Part shown: piece after piece, positions 54,468 through 64,000 of the stretch
Layout of the letters: each line of letters opens with the position of its first letter
Numbering within the stretch: position 1 is the first letter of the stretch
Source of the DNA: Heligmosomoides polygyrus polygyrus
Taxonomy: Eukaryota > Nematoda > Chromadorea > Rhabditida > Heligmosomidae
Assembly (NCBI GenBank): GCA_947396885.1
Contig: OX377203.1
Span: forward strand, 3,410,001-3,474,000
Length of the DNA: 64,000 nucleotides
Direction of reading: 5' to 3'
Made by a program: the position numbers and the translations under genes
Notes under the pieces: generated by a model
Databases searched by the model: none
The model's input: the letters and a program-made list of their open reading frames with translations, nothing else
Told to the model about the DNA's origin: nothing

Positions 54468-55232
54468 TGCTTTATGGCCAGGACATGACTGCTGCCTTGC
54501 TGCGCCTTAACACAAAGCTTAATTTATTAATTTTTCTAAAAAATAAAAATCTTATAAAATTATTTCACTCATTTGGCAGCTAAAGTAAAAAAAAATCAAA
54601 AAGTTATTCAACGTTTTCCCTGAACAAAAATTATTCTAACCATCTTGGAGAGTCTTTTGTTTACCCTGTAAGAAGCTCGTCTCGATTTGGAAGGGGTTTA
54701 TTTGATTTCGAAGTTCATAGACCATCTTAGAAGAGTGTCCAACTTGACGTGAAAAGTGTCCAATTTTATTTGAAAAGTGTCAAATTCGACGTCAAATTTG
54801 TATATATTGATAGAGAGTTTAGTTATTCAAATACGCCATAATTGAATAATTGATAATTAATTGGCGTAATTGAATAACTAAACTCTCTATCAATATATAC
54901 CAATTTCACGTCGAATTGGACACTATTCAAATCAAATTGGACACTTTTCACGTCAAACTGGACACTCTTCTAAGCTGGCCTTTGAACTTTGAAATCAAAT
55001 TGAACGTCTTCCAAATCGAGACGAGCTTCTTACAGGTTAAACAAAAGACTCTCCAAGATGGTTAGAATAGTTTTTGTTCAAGGAAAACGTTGAATAACTT
55101 TTTTGATTTTTTACTTTAGCTGCCAAATGAGTGAAATAATTTTATAAGATTTTTATTTTTGCAGAAAAATTAATAAATTAAGCTTTGTGTTGAGGCGCAG
55201 CAAGGCAGCAATCATGTCCTGCATCAAAAGAC
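54468..55232. mobile_element. ~760-bp near-perfect palindrome
   Basis: Arms of about 375 bp (54468-54842 and 54850-55232) run from GGCCAGGACATGACTGCTGC inwards through AAATAAAAATCTTATAAAAT, TCTTGGAGAGTCTTTTGTTT and AGAGTGTCCAACTTGACGTG to a centre of ATAATTGAATAATTGATAAT. Each arm holds a short internal series of 'AGTGTCCAA' units. A diverged single arm lies at 56457-56680, and a scrap at 13700-13795. Confidence 0.88.
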
Positions 55233-55554
55233 TGGATCGCGTCATGCATCCAAAAAGTTCAACGGAACGTTTATTTGATTGTAAGTATTGCTTACATGCA
55301 GTAAGAAAGTTAGGATATGTGTATTTCTTTTTTGGAATTGTTTGTTTGCACCGCTTGCAGGTGTGAAAAAAGTAAACCGAAAACGGAAATTTAGCTATCA
55401 ATCGAATGAAAATCGCGAAGTTTTAGACGGGGGCATTGCGCAATCTCTGTTTTGGCAACCTAAAATGGCCGCCGCCTTCCCGCTGTTCAAAATAAGCCTA
55501 AAATCATTGTTTTCTCTTCAAAAATAAGTTTTTTTTTTATAAAATCTCAAACTA

Positions 55555-56442
55555 TTAGAGGGAGGGCGGCCAAAAGTAATGAAACACCCCATGCCGTGTC
55601 CACATATCTCGTGGCTGGAGTCTGGATTCGTACTTGTTGTATTTGTATGTTTGTATGCTACTTACTGAAGCCCATCCGAGAAGTTACCACTTCTGCCCTT
55701 TCCAGAAGCATGCCAAAACCCCAGTCTGACGAGTCGACCTGTGTCGCGCAAATCTCCCCAATTCCCAACCCCGAGCAGCCTGGACTCAATATTCACGCAA
55801 GATGGGAAGTACGTCTTCTACCATAACCCTGCCAAGCAGCGAGTCTGATTGAGGCCTGGTGACCTGTTACCGACCTTCGTTCGGCGAGATGCTCACGGCG
55901 AGAAGCACTTTTGGAGCTTTTGGGTCTGCGCCCATTGATCGGTTTACCGGAAGCTGTTTCCCAAGAGCACTACGATGAACTCCAAGGCCATTGTGAACGG
56001 AATAGAAGAGATGGGCCGGCGACTCGCTCTTATTCATTCGCAGCGCTTCAAGAAGGTTCTCCTCTTCGACAACGCCGCACCCCATCGCGAACAAGTAACC
56101 ACGGATAAGCTTGGCCAGCTGGGCTACGTTCACATGCCTCACCCACCGTATTCGCCGGACATCTCTCCATACGACTACCACTACTTCTTGAGCCTACAGG
56201 ACTTCCTGATCGGAAGGGACACAAGAGCCCAAGCAGTCCTTGACAACCATATCGAGCAGTTGATCAACGCCAGGCCCAAGCAGTTCTGGAAGGATGGGAT
56301 CAGGAAGTTGGCTGAGCGATGGCAGCAAGGTCATTGCCCTTAATGGCAAATACATTCCTCAGCATCGTTGAGTTGTAAATGAGTTATAAAGAGATAAAAA
56401 TTTTTTCAATTTGTCTCATTACTTTTGCCCCCCCCCCCCTAA
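55555..56442 (+). mobile_element. Internally deleted mariner with G-rich TIRs
   Basis: Left tip TTAGAGGGAGGGCGGCCAAA then AGTAATGAAAC; right tip, inverted, TTAGGGGGGGGGGGCAAAAG then TAATGAGAC; TA on both sides. About 0.89 kb, so shorter than a full mariner. It also starts TTAG like the bandit copies but shares no further TIR sequence. Confidence 0.82.
55760..56343 (+). pseudogene. Mariner transposase C-terminal part
   Basis: From 55975 the frame reads ALIHSQRFKKVLLFDNAAPH, MPHPPYSPDISPYDYHYF and DGIRKLAERWQQGHCP. The last two catalytic Asp (FDNAAPH and PYDYH) are present with 34 residues between them (D34D). The helix-turn-helix and first catalytic Asp are missing, and the part before 55975 is out of frame (EQPGLNIHARW). 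Inactive. Confidence 0.85.
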
Positions 56443-56456
56443 TATATGTGTCCTTA

Positions 56457-56680
56457 TTGGGAAGTAAATTAAAACTTCAAAGAAGTTATACTAAAATTTT
56501 CCTTCAACAAAAAAATTATTCTAACCTTTATGGAGAGTCTCTAATTTAATGTAGAAGGAGCTCATCTCAATTTGGAAGAGTTCTCTTTGAAAAGTCTTAG
56601 ATTAGCTTAGAAGAGTGTCCAATTTGGTGTGAAAAACGTCATATTCGACTTGAAAATAGTATATTTGACCGACGTTGAGT
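56457..56680. repeat. Single diverged arm of the 54468-55232 palindrome family
   Basis: Contains 'aaaattattctaacctttat', 'ggagagtct', 'ctcatctcaatttggaag' and 'cttagaagagtgtccaattt' in the same order as the left arm of the palindrome. Confidence 0.75.
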
Positions 56681-57014
56681 CATGCACCCCGTCCCCTAGC
56701 TTGGACCAGTGTTTATCTGAGCGAGGTTTTTCTCGGCGTTGAAGAGCGCTTCGGAATCGTATACAATGGAGACGGCGTGACCCTCTCCGTTACTGCTCTT
56801 TGATCAGCTGGGTCACAGAATACGACTGTTGGCTGTGTTCAGAAGACTCGAAGAACATGAACTGGACATCTGGAGCCTGAAAAGAGGACGACTACCGTCC
56901 GGAAGGGCCAAGAAATTCCAGAGCTTGCGTAACCCGCAAAGCTCATTTCGCAAATTAGGTGGGCCGCTGGCGTAATGCTGGTGACATCCATCTGGCAAGA
57001 GAAGTGACCGAATA

Positions 57015-57240
57015 GATTCTCCAGGATGACAAAAGAACACCAGGCTGTCCACCAACGATACAGCCGCTCTGAACTTCTTCGTGAGAACGCTGAACGAAGA
57101 GAATCACGCTCTCGAATTCCCCCAACGAAGAGGACTGCTCGCTGGATCACTCTGGCACGCGCCTGGGATGAATGTTGCTTCGACGTTGCTGGCGCCCAGT
57201 CGAGCCACTCGATGGTCAACTGGACCTGATGGATTTGACC
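57015..57240 (+). pseudogene. RTE-type C-terminal fragment
   Basis: DDKRTPGCPPT (expected RPPTRW region), then WITLARAWDE followed by a frame ending near 57229. Several frameshifts. Confidence 0.6.
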
Positions 57241-57404
57241 TAGCTTGATCCGGGAAAAATTGTAGGTTGGCACGGGGTCAGGATTGGACTCGTGGCGTAC
57301 TGTATCGACGATTGCCACTGCTCTGCACGGTCTGAGCGGGTGCTTTTAGCGGCGCATTCCTAACCTGGAGATCACAGCACTGTAGCTGTCCCATAAATGA
57401 ATAG

Positions 57405-57535
57405 TGAAAGGGTAAAGGACGGTGTTCATCAGTCACTTGAGGATGCGCCGTGCATTCTACTTTCTCGGAGGCAATTTTAATGTGCATTTGCCTGCCTAGG
57501 TAGTGGCTTGCGGTGGTCAGTCGATGTAGACGTTG
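57405..57535 (-). repeat. SINE 3'-half fragment
   Basis: Reads 'ggataaaggac'-like GGTAAAGGACGGTGTT, GGATGCGCCGTGCATTCTAC, TAGTGGCTTGCGGTGG and CAGTCGATG, as in the 3' half of the tRNA-derived SINE in minus orientation. Confidence 0.65.
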
Positions 57536-57689
57536 CCTGCCTCAAGCTAGGAGGAGGATCACTGGGTCATTATGGCACAACGATGAACTTGTACACTGGA
57601 ACCAGCGCCTACTCTGACTACTCCACCTCTTCTGTACCTACATACGAAGGCACTATGCTAGCCTAATTTACGAGGAGATCACCTGTATC

Positions 57690-58340
57690 ACATGTAGTCT
57701 CGTTGATCAAGTTGTCTGAGCGGGCGCCAGCAACGTTTCCATTCGTTCCCGTCGTGTGCCAGAATGCTCCAATGGATCCTCCTTGCCTCGAGGGACACGA
57801 AGAGCATCATATCGTTCGTTCGAGGCTTTCACGAAGTAGTCCTACCAACGCCTCGGTGGGCGTCCTGGGGTTTGTTCCCATCCAAGGACCACTCTCCATG
57901 TGTTCGAATCACTTTCCTTGCCGTAACCTCTTCGGACTTCACGCAAATGAAAGAAGGCCTCCGGAGTTCCGAGCTTCGTTGACGTTTAAAAGTCGGAGAC
58001 ACTGTCGCATCAGCCAAGTCGTCGAAGATTAGGTGGGTCGACAATGTAATGCGCAAACACCGGCTGTACGAGAGCCGTCATCGACAGGATTTTGCGGGAT
58101 TTCAAGAAACACTAGGACGCCCACGAACGCGTTGGTCAGACTTCTTCGTTAATGCCCTGAGCGAACAATATGACGCTCGTCATGTCTCTACCGAGCGAGC
58201 AGATCCCATTGGAGCACTCTGGCACGCGATAAGGACCACTGGAGTCTTGATGAGCAGCGGGACGAGAGGTGGTACAGGTGACTATCCACAGCGATGGCCA
58301 ATCGATGCAGAAGTTGGTGTTCTCTCCCTCTAACGAGTCT
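57690..58340 (+). pseudogene. RTE-type retrotransposon 3' fragment
   Basis: Plus-strand pieces include FKSRRHCRISQVVED, then GRPRTRWSDFFVNALSEQYD and ARHVSTERADPIGALWHA. This is the RTE C-terminal block (RPPTRWSDFF… then …THWTTLARD). The frame shifts before the final motif. The element lacks its RT core here. Confidence 0.72.
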
Positions 58341-58559
58341 GTTACCAATTCGCCGATCTCAGAGATGTGGAATACTTACCATTAGTTCCCCTGATGGGAG
58401 CTGAACCTTGGACTGATTCATGGTACCGGTTCACTGCAGGGTTCGCACTGACGACGCTCTTCTTCTCATTCAAGTAAAGAATACTCACTGGGCCATTCTG
58501 GCACGAGACCGCGACGAGTTTGCACGCGAGAGCTGGTCCCTCCTCCGACTATTTCGTCT

Positions 58560-58935
58560 TCGCTTATTCTTGAATACGACGGGAGCGCGCTGGTTCCCAG
58601 TGGTAGTCTCTTTGAGCTCCACGCTAGTGAGGAGCCTTCGAAGTTCGATAGTCAAAGATGGTGTCGCATCAGAAAAGTCGTCGAAGATTAGGTGGGCCGG
58701 CTACGTAATGCGTTTCGCAGACATCCGCTGGACGAGAGCCGCAGGATGTCAAAAGAACACCAGGAAGCCCAGCAACGCGTTAGTCGAACTTCTTCGTGAG
58801 AGCCCTGAACGAACGATATGACGCATTTTGTGTCCACCGAGCGAGGAGGTTCCACTGGAGCACTCTGACACGCGACAGGGACCAATGGATACTCGATGAT
58901 CAACAGGACGACAAGTGATCGTGAACCTGTCCTGG
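58560..58935 (+). pseudogene. RTE-type retrotransposon 3' fragment
   Basis: SSKIRWAGYVMRFADIRWTR is the SKIRWAGHVMR signature of RTE-type RT C-termini. In a shifted frame it is followed by VKRTPG, NFFVRALNERYDA and HWSTLTRDRDQW, ending DDQQDDK before TGA. Adjacent to and in the same direction as the preceding fragment, and possibly a tandem copy. Confidence 0.75.
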
Positions 58936-58939
58936 CTGC

Positions 58940-60095
58940 AAGCAGCGCTGTTTTCATTGCAGATAAAGACGGTTAACGTCCCGTTGTTAGGAGAACGGCT
59001 CCAGATCAATGAAGCGTCATACCCCAGCAGTTCAGAATCTTTGCTTTAGAGTGAGCGGAGCTCGGTGAATAGAAGGATTAGGAGGGCATTCTGCTGGAGT
59101 TGCCTCAATCACTTCGCTGTGGGCATCTCCATGCTGACGCAACTCACTGTATATTCCAAGAAAGGCCGACTGCTCTTTCACGAAGGGAAAGGAGGGCTGT
59201 TCAAATTCGATCGTGTGTCTTCCGTGCTTTTTGGCTCTTTCATAGGCCATACTAGACCTGGAAAGGTCGCTGTGGAGACGGCTGGCACTCATCCATCCGA
59301 ACAGCTCCAAAAAGTGCCGTCAAAGGCACCGAACGCATATTCGGCTCTCTTGCCATGCATCATCCATCTTTTCCCTCGACTTTTGTATAGCACACCTCCT
59401 CTCAGCTCTCTCCGCTCCGGAGGAAAACTTGCACGTGGCCGCTGCAGTGCCGACGGCTGCTATGCGGCAGTCGGCCTGTGATTCCATGCCGGCCTTTGTG
59501 CCCAGAATAAACAAATAGCCATGGCTTTCTTTATCGCCAGTCCGCCGCGACACAAACATCATCGTTCGTTGGCATTTTTACTCGGCTGCAAGCGCGCCGC
59601 TGAAGTTCAGGCCGGCATTTCGTGCAGAATTTTCGTTCCATTTTGCTGTTTTTCCTATATTTTGTTGTTCAGTCTAGGCCACCTCTTCGGTCTCAACCGA
59701 CTACCTCCTGAGATTCGTCTGAAAGGGATAAAACATCAGCCGCCTGTCCATTGGTTGAGAAGGAGCAAGTCTCTCGACAGGCTGTCCAAACCGTCTGCAG
59801 GAAATCGTGGGAGAGGGCAATTCACGGCGCATCCTAATGGAGTCGGACGGCCTTGCTTTTCACCCTCGGCCGGTTTAACAGCTCATAATTCCTCTCGATT
59901 TTACGATTTTCTTATACTTCAAAAGGAAAAGTGTCGCAAACACTGAAATGCCATATTTGTCAACTTTTCGGAGTGCGCCGTGCACTTTGTTTTCGTGTAA
60001 TGTTGTCGAGTAGTCGAGTGGTGTTAAGCGTCATTCATCAAGCACTTACTTCATTCTGTGCAAAAAACAGCACACACAGCGAAGGTCAACATGAA
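58940..60095. other. No feature recognised
   Basis: Long open frames exist (139 and 142 codons on the plus strand) but have no recognisable domain and no supporting exon structure. Confidence 0.4.
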
Positions 60096-60099
60096 TCGA

Positions 60100-60335
60100 T
60101 CGCGACTTGGGATGCGCCACGTATTCTACCTCTATAGGGTCCCGCGAAGGCTGTTTAAATCGATGCACGCTCGTTAAAAAAATGGTTGAGGTTACAGCTA
60201 ACTCTCACGGGGTCAGCAGAAGAAGATTGGGAATGCACGCGAGAATTCGATGTTTTCAATCCCTCTGGAGTATGCCACGCGTTCTACTAGTGTGCGCGGT
60301 TTGAGCTGGAAGTCTGGATGCGTATTTAGTCTGCC
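60100..60335 (-). repeat. Two SINE 3'-end scraps
   Basis: 'gggatgcgccacgtattctac' near 60110 and 'tggagtatgccacgcgttctac' near 60268 match the 3' region of the tRNA-derived SINE in minus orientation. Confidence 0.5.
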
Positions 60336-60473
60336 TATTCAATGATTTGCGATGCTCAGCAGATACGTGTGGTGTTCTTACCATACAGGCCTCTTACCGA
60401 TCCACCAACCCGGATTACAGAAGACTTTGTTGATGTGATGAGAATCTAAAGTAGGGTCTCATCCCACCCGTCT

Positions 60474-61606
60474 TCTTCTTCTTCTTCTTCTTCTTCTCCT
60501 GAGCGTTTAGTCCAGCGCAGTCGCAGGGTCCGCCGTTCTTGTGATCTGTCGCCACCTCATCCTATCAAGGGCGTCATCTGAGGTGGCGCCGACTTCGGCG
60601 AGATCTCTCTTGATGACGTCCTTCCATCTTTTCCTTGGGGCTCCTCTCGGACGCTTTCCGGGTGCCTCGAAATCTATTGCCAACCTTGTGGGGTGATCCT
60701 CTGGTCTTCTGAGGACGTGTCCATACCACCTCAGGCGCTGTTCTCTCATCTTCAGCTGGATCGGGGCTGTCTTCATCACTGCCCTAACATCCTCGTTTCG
60801 CACCCTGTCCCGACGGGTCCATCCACATGCCCACCTCAGCATCCTCATCTCCGCCGCGTGCAGTTGCCGCTCCTGCGCCTTACCCAGGGCCCAACACTCA
60901 CTGCCGTAGAGGAGGGCAGTGAGTGCTGGGCCCTGGTGTTCTATAGAGCTTGCCTTTGAGCGTCCTGGAGCATCTACGGTCGCAGAGGACCCATGTGGAC
61001 TCCCTCCACTTGAGCCAGGCTGCGTTTATCTGTCCCCTGACCGCCTGGTCCACACTTCCTTCCTCGGATAGGTCACTTCCGAAGTAGCGGAATTCTTCCA
61101 CCTTCTCGATCGTTTCCCCTTGGCAGTCTAGGATCGATCCAGCGCACTGCTCGGAGCTGATGAACTTCGTCTTCTTCACGTTCAGCCGTAGGCCGCTGTC
61201 TGCGAGGGCTCTCTGCCACAGCTGCACCTTCTCCTCCAGCTCCTCCTGGTTGTCGGCTACTAGGGCGATGTCGTCCGCGTAGAGGATCGTTCTGAGAGAG
61301 CCTTCCTCAAGATGGTCCAGCAGGAAGAGGAACGGGCTCAGAGCCGACCCTTTGCGTACCCCCACTGTGAGTCCACTTTCCTTGTCACCCCGTGTGGAGT
61401 TCGTATCGCCGCTCTCGAGTCCTCGTACATGTCCTCATGACCGTGATCAGACGTTCCGGGACACCCCTCCCTCGAAGGGCATTCCAGATTACGGCCCGAG
61501 CTAGCTAATTTAACGGAAACTTTCGTCATTAAATTTCGTTAAAAAGTTTTTAACGAAAAGTGCCGGTAAATCCGGTAAATCGTTCATCGTTAAACGCACA
61601 CCCCTG
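60474..61606 (-). mobile_element. RTE-clade LINE, 5'-truncated, with 19-bp target duplication
   Basis: GTCTCATCCCACCCGTCTT occurs at 60455-60473 and again at 61608-61626, flanking this stretch exactly as a LINE target duplication would. The 3' end (left side, minus orientation) carries an (AAG)n tail at 60474-60500. The right side is not RTE but the terminal 100 bp of the TTAACG hAT family, ending CACACCCCTG. Confidence 0.8.
60507..61500 (-). pseudogene. RTE-type reverse transcriptase C-terminal half
   Basis: Minus-strand pieces: GVRKGSALSPFLF (motif B), RTILYADDIALVADNQEELE (catalytic YADD box), VKKTKFISSEQC and EEFRYFGSDLSEEG. Then, after a shift near 60890, RMLRWACGWTRRDRVRNEDV, LRWYGHVLRRPEDHP and RGAPRKRWKDVIKRDLAEVG. 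This is the RT palm and C-terminal tail of RTE-clade LINEs. The endonuclease and fingers are missing and at least two frame breaks occur. Confidence 0.85.
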
Positions 61607-61626
61607 GTCTCATCCCACCCGTCTTA

Positions 61627-62320
61627 CCTCTATGAATACGGTCCTTCAAATGTGGCTAACTATTAGAGAGTTGTGGTCAACGACTTATTCGCACTGCTCT
61701 ATGAGTTCCATACTTGAGCGATCTTTATCATTACAATGCTTTATCCTTTTCAGACAAGCATGATGGGAATTCGACGACGAAATGGTGATGGAAAGACCTG
61801 CTATTCTCATTGCGGAAATGAACCCGTTCGATTAGCTCGAGCAAGAGAGCCGCCTCATGTCATTGTTCCATGTTTAGCCGGCTGCGTTTTATTCTTTTAG
61901 CACAGCAAAGCTCTCCGTTTGTTAAAGTTACTTCGCCTACAAACAGCATTTTTAAATACTGCTCATCAGTCTTGTCCCTCTTCTCTTCTGAATTTTTTCC
62001 CCAAACCCAAAGCCAATACATTTTAGTGTTCGTTATGAACTACTGGATCTCGAATAAAGTGGCTTCCAAGTGAAACAGAGGTTGATCGAGCAAACGTGGT
62101 GAGATACATGCATGGTACGTAGAGCAGTCGGTAGAGGCGCCGGCGTCGTAGCGTTCACCTGAAAGGTTCGCGTCCTTCTCATGCTAACTAGCCCTTGCAT
62201 CTTTGCAGAGTTGGAGAATTGATGCTTGACTTCTTTGGATGAAATAAAGCAGCAACTCACCTATCGGGTGACCATATCGTGAGTGATGTGTAGTACAGGC
62301 GAATTACATATTCAAACTGA
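61627..62320. other. Mostly unassigned; one tRNA-like stretch
   Basis: At 62112-62175, GTAGAGCAGTCGGTAGAGGC and GAAAGGTTCGCGTCC resemble A and B boxes, but no tRNA fold closes. No exon is recognised. Confidence 0.4.
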
Positions 62321-62324
62321 CAAT

Positions 62325-62400
62325 AAAAGTAGAACGCGTGGCGCATCCCGCAAGGGGATTGATTGACGCCGATCGTTGTCCTTTATCGTTATACTAATGT
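62325..62400 (+). repeat. SINE 3'-end fragment
   Basis: 'agtagaacgcgtggcgcatc', 'ggggattgattgacgcc' and 'gttgtcctttatcgtt' match the end of the tRNA-derived SINE. Confidence 0.7.
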
Positions 62401-62497
62401 TATGTTTAGGCATATAAGAGAGAAGGTTCCGCTTTTTTTGTCGAAAAATCCTGGGAGATTCGAAGCTTTTCGTGCCCTTTAAGGGTTCACTGAGCTA

Positions 62498-63781
62498 TTA
62501 GGTTGTAACGAATTAAATGGCACTGGCTCGCGCCATTTTTTTGCGCGTCTTTACGCGTTTGATCAAGAACAAACCGTAACATGTGGCATATCATTTAGAA
62601 GCGCAAACTTTGCTCTACCGGAGAGTACCAAATTTTCTATGCAAAAGTGGGAGAACTTTGGAGTTTTATTGACTTTTTTGCAGATGGACAAAAGGGTAAT
62701 CCGAGGCATTTACTTGTATGAATTCAAGCTGGGCACTACAGCTAGGGAGGCGGACGAGAAGAACAACGCCGCATTCGGTCAAGGATGTTCCACAATTCGG
62801 ACGGCGTATCGTTGGTATCAGAAGTTCCGGAATGGAGATGAGAGCTTGGAAGAACATGAAGGTCGTGGGACTCATAGTGATGTTGATGAGGACAAGCTGA
62901 GAGATGTGGTAGAGGAGGATCCACACAAAGGTACCAGGGAGATAGCGAAGGTTCTTGGCGTCAGTCACAACATAGCTGCCCCGGCATCTGAAGGAAATTG
63001 GAAAGACCAAAAAGCTGGAAAGACGGGTGCCTCACGAGCTTTCTGAGGAGCAAAGAAACCGACGATATGAGATCTCGTCCGCACTGCTTCTACAGAACGA
63101 AACGGACCCATTCCTTGATCGCATCGTAACCTGTGACGAGAAATGGATAATGTACGACAACAGGCGACGATCGGCACAGTGGTTGGACAGCGATGAGAGC
63201 CCCAAGGTTTTTGCGAAGCCGGAATTGCACCAAAAGAAAGTAATGGTGACAGTATGGTGGTGTTCGCTGGGAGTTATTCACCACAGCTTCCTCCCTCCCG
63301 GTGAATCCACCACGGCAGAGAAGTACTGCATTGGAATTGAAGAAATGACGAAAAAGTTGAAGGATATCCGGCCGGCCTTGGTAAACCGAAGGCGAGTTCT
63401 CCTTCTGCACGACAATGCTCGCCCCCATGTGGCACGAATGACGTTGCAGAAATTGAATGAGCTGAGCATTGAAACTCTACCACGTCCTCCGTTTCCTCCC
63501 GACCTCTCCCCAACAGACTACCATTTCTTCAAGCATCTTGGCGACTTCTTGGTAGGGAAAATACTCAAATACCGACAGGATGCCGAAAGTGCCTTCGAAG
63601 ATTTCGTCAATTCCAGAACTTCTGATTTTTATGCTACTGGGATAAAAAAGCTAGTGTCACGTTGGCAAAGATGTGTAGAATCAGAAGGTTTTTATTTCCA
63701 TTAATAAGCTTGCCTACAAGCCGAGATATTAACTGTCTAAATTTACAGTGGTTCAGTGCCATTTATTTCGTTACAACCTAA
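62498..63781 (+). mobile_element. Bandit-type mariner, copy 5
   Basis: Full length, TTAGGTTGTAACGAATTAAA to TTTCGTTACAACCTAA. TA is present on the left (62496-62497), but the right flank is TTC, so the target duplication is not intact. Confidence 0.92.
62684..63704 (+). pseudogene. Bandit transposase, copy 5 (one 1-bp insertion)
   Basis: The frame is open from ATG through the helix-turn-helix region to SHNIAA. A run of four C (three in the sisters) near 62980 shifts it. From 63027 the remaining 225 codons are intact through VTCDEKW, LLLHDNARPH and SPDLSPTDYHFF to the end. A single-base lesion is the only clear defect. Confidence 0.92.
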
Positions 63782-64000
63782 TTCTTCGGCACGCCACATA
63801 GACTTTAGCAAAAGGTGTGTCAATGAGACGGTAACACTGTTTACACAACAAATTTTTCTGTTTTTTGAATTCTCTCCCTTTTGTTATGCTTATATGCAGT
63901 TTACCCTAGGAGTTTATGGTTGCGTACGGCGCAGTAGAAACGGGCGCTGATTGCCGTGTGCACCTCGAATTGATTAGGGCTTCGTCTTAAGCGAAACTTT
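63782..64000. other. No feature recognised
   Basis: Flank of bandit copy 5 to the window end. Confidence 0.5.

Noticed and set aside
1..64000. rRNA genes, 5S clusters, bacterial operons
   Set aside because: No matching conserved blocks or polycistronic bacterial-style gene arrangement were seen on either strand.

Overview
The window is eukaryotic and looks like a piece of a nematode genome, most likely a strongylid hookworm close to Ancylostoma. Three things point there. (1) There is a spliced-leader SL1-type RNA copy at 30473-30569. (2) There are five copies of a DD34D mariner bounded by TTAGG...CCTAA that I recognise as the hookworm 'bandit' type (family attribution from memory). (3) The recognisable host genes are split by short introns, many of 50-70 bp. 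No rRNA genes, CRISPR arrays, bacterial operons or convincing intact tRNA genes are present.

Host genes are sparse and all lie on the minus strand: a dynein light chain-like exon (10282-10584); at least five coding exons of a coiled-coil protein (15680-20607) whose phases match across every junction; and eight phase-consistent exons of a BTBD9-type BTB-BACK-discoidin protein (32519-39837), whose 3' end I could not find. Almost everything else is mobile DNA, and much of it lies inside the introns of these genes.

Layout. 1-5.6 kb: a dispersed direct repeat, a decayed DD37D (maT-like) transposase, MITEs, and a Penelope-like retroelement (reverse transcriptase plus GIY-YIG endonuclease) followed by a hammerhead-like motif. 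7.2-9.9 kb: a hAT-like element holding a CR1-type LINE remnant. 10.8-12.2 kb: a second hAT-like element with a perfect 8-bp target duplication. 12.4-18 kb: a decayed mariner and bandit copies 1 and 2. 18-22.6 kb: GC-rich palindromic MITEs, including a three-deep nest and a 112-bp satellite inside a TIR element. 23.1-24.4 kb: two large microsatellites flanking a tRNA-derived SINE. 26.5-27.2 kb: more MITEs. 30.3-30.7 kb: an SL RNA copy enclosed by two inverted Penelope tails, each with a hammerhead-like core. 31.2-39.8 kb: bandit copy 3 and the BTBD9 gene with a 3.7-kb TIR element in one intron. 41.9-53 kb: foldback elements, bandit copy 4 inside a MITE, and a chain of six MITEs separated by single TTA triplets. 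54-58.9 kb: a roughly 760-bp palindrome, an internally deleted mariner and RTE tails. 60.4-63.8 kb: an RTE remnant with a 19-bp target duplication and bandit copy 5.

The most unusual object is the unit at 30285-30705: a near-complete SL1 RNA between two 139-bp inverted arms of Penelope 3' sequence, all inside an apparent 13-bp target duplication. The motif GGCT-CTGACGA-stem-GAAACGTT-AGCC recurs three times in the window, always in this Penelope 3' sequence, and fits a minimal type I hammerhead ribozyme.
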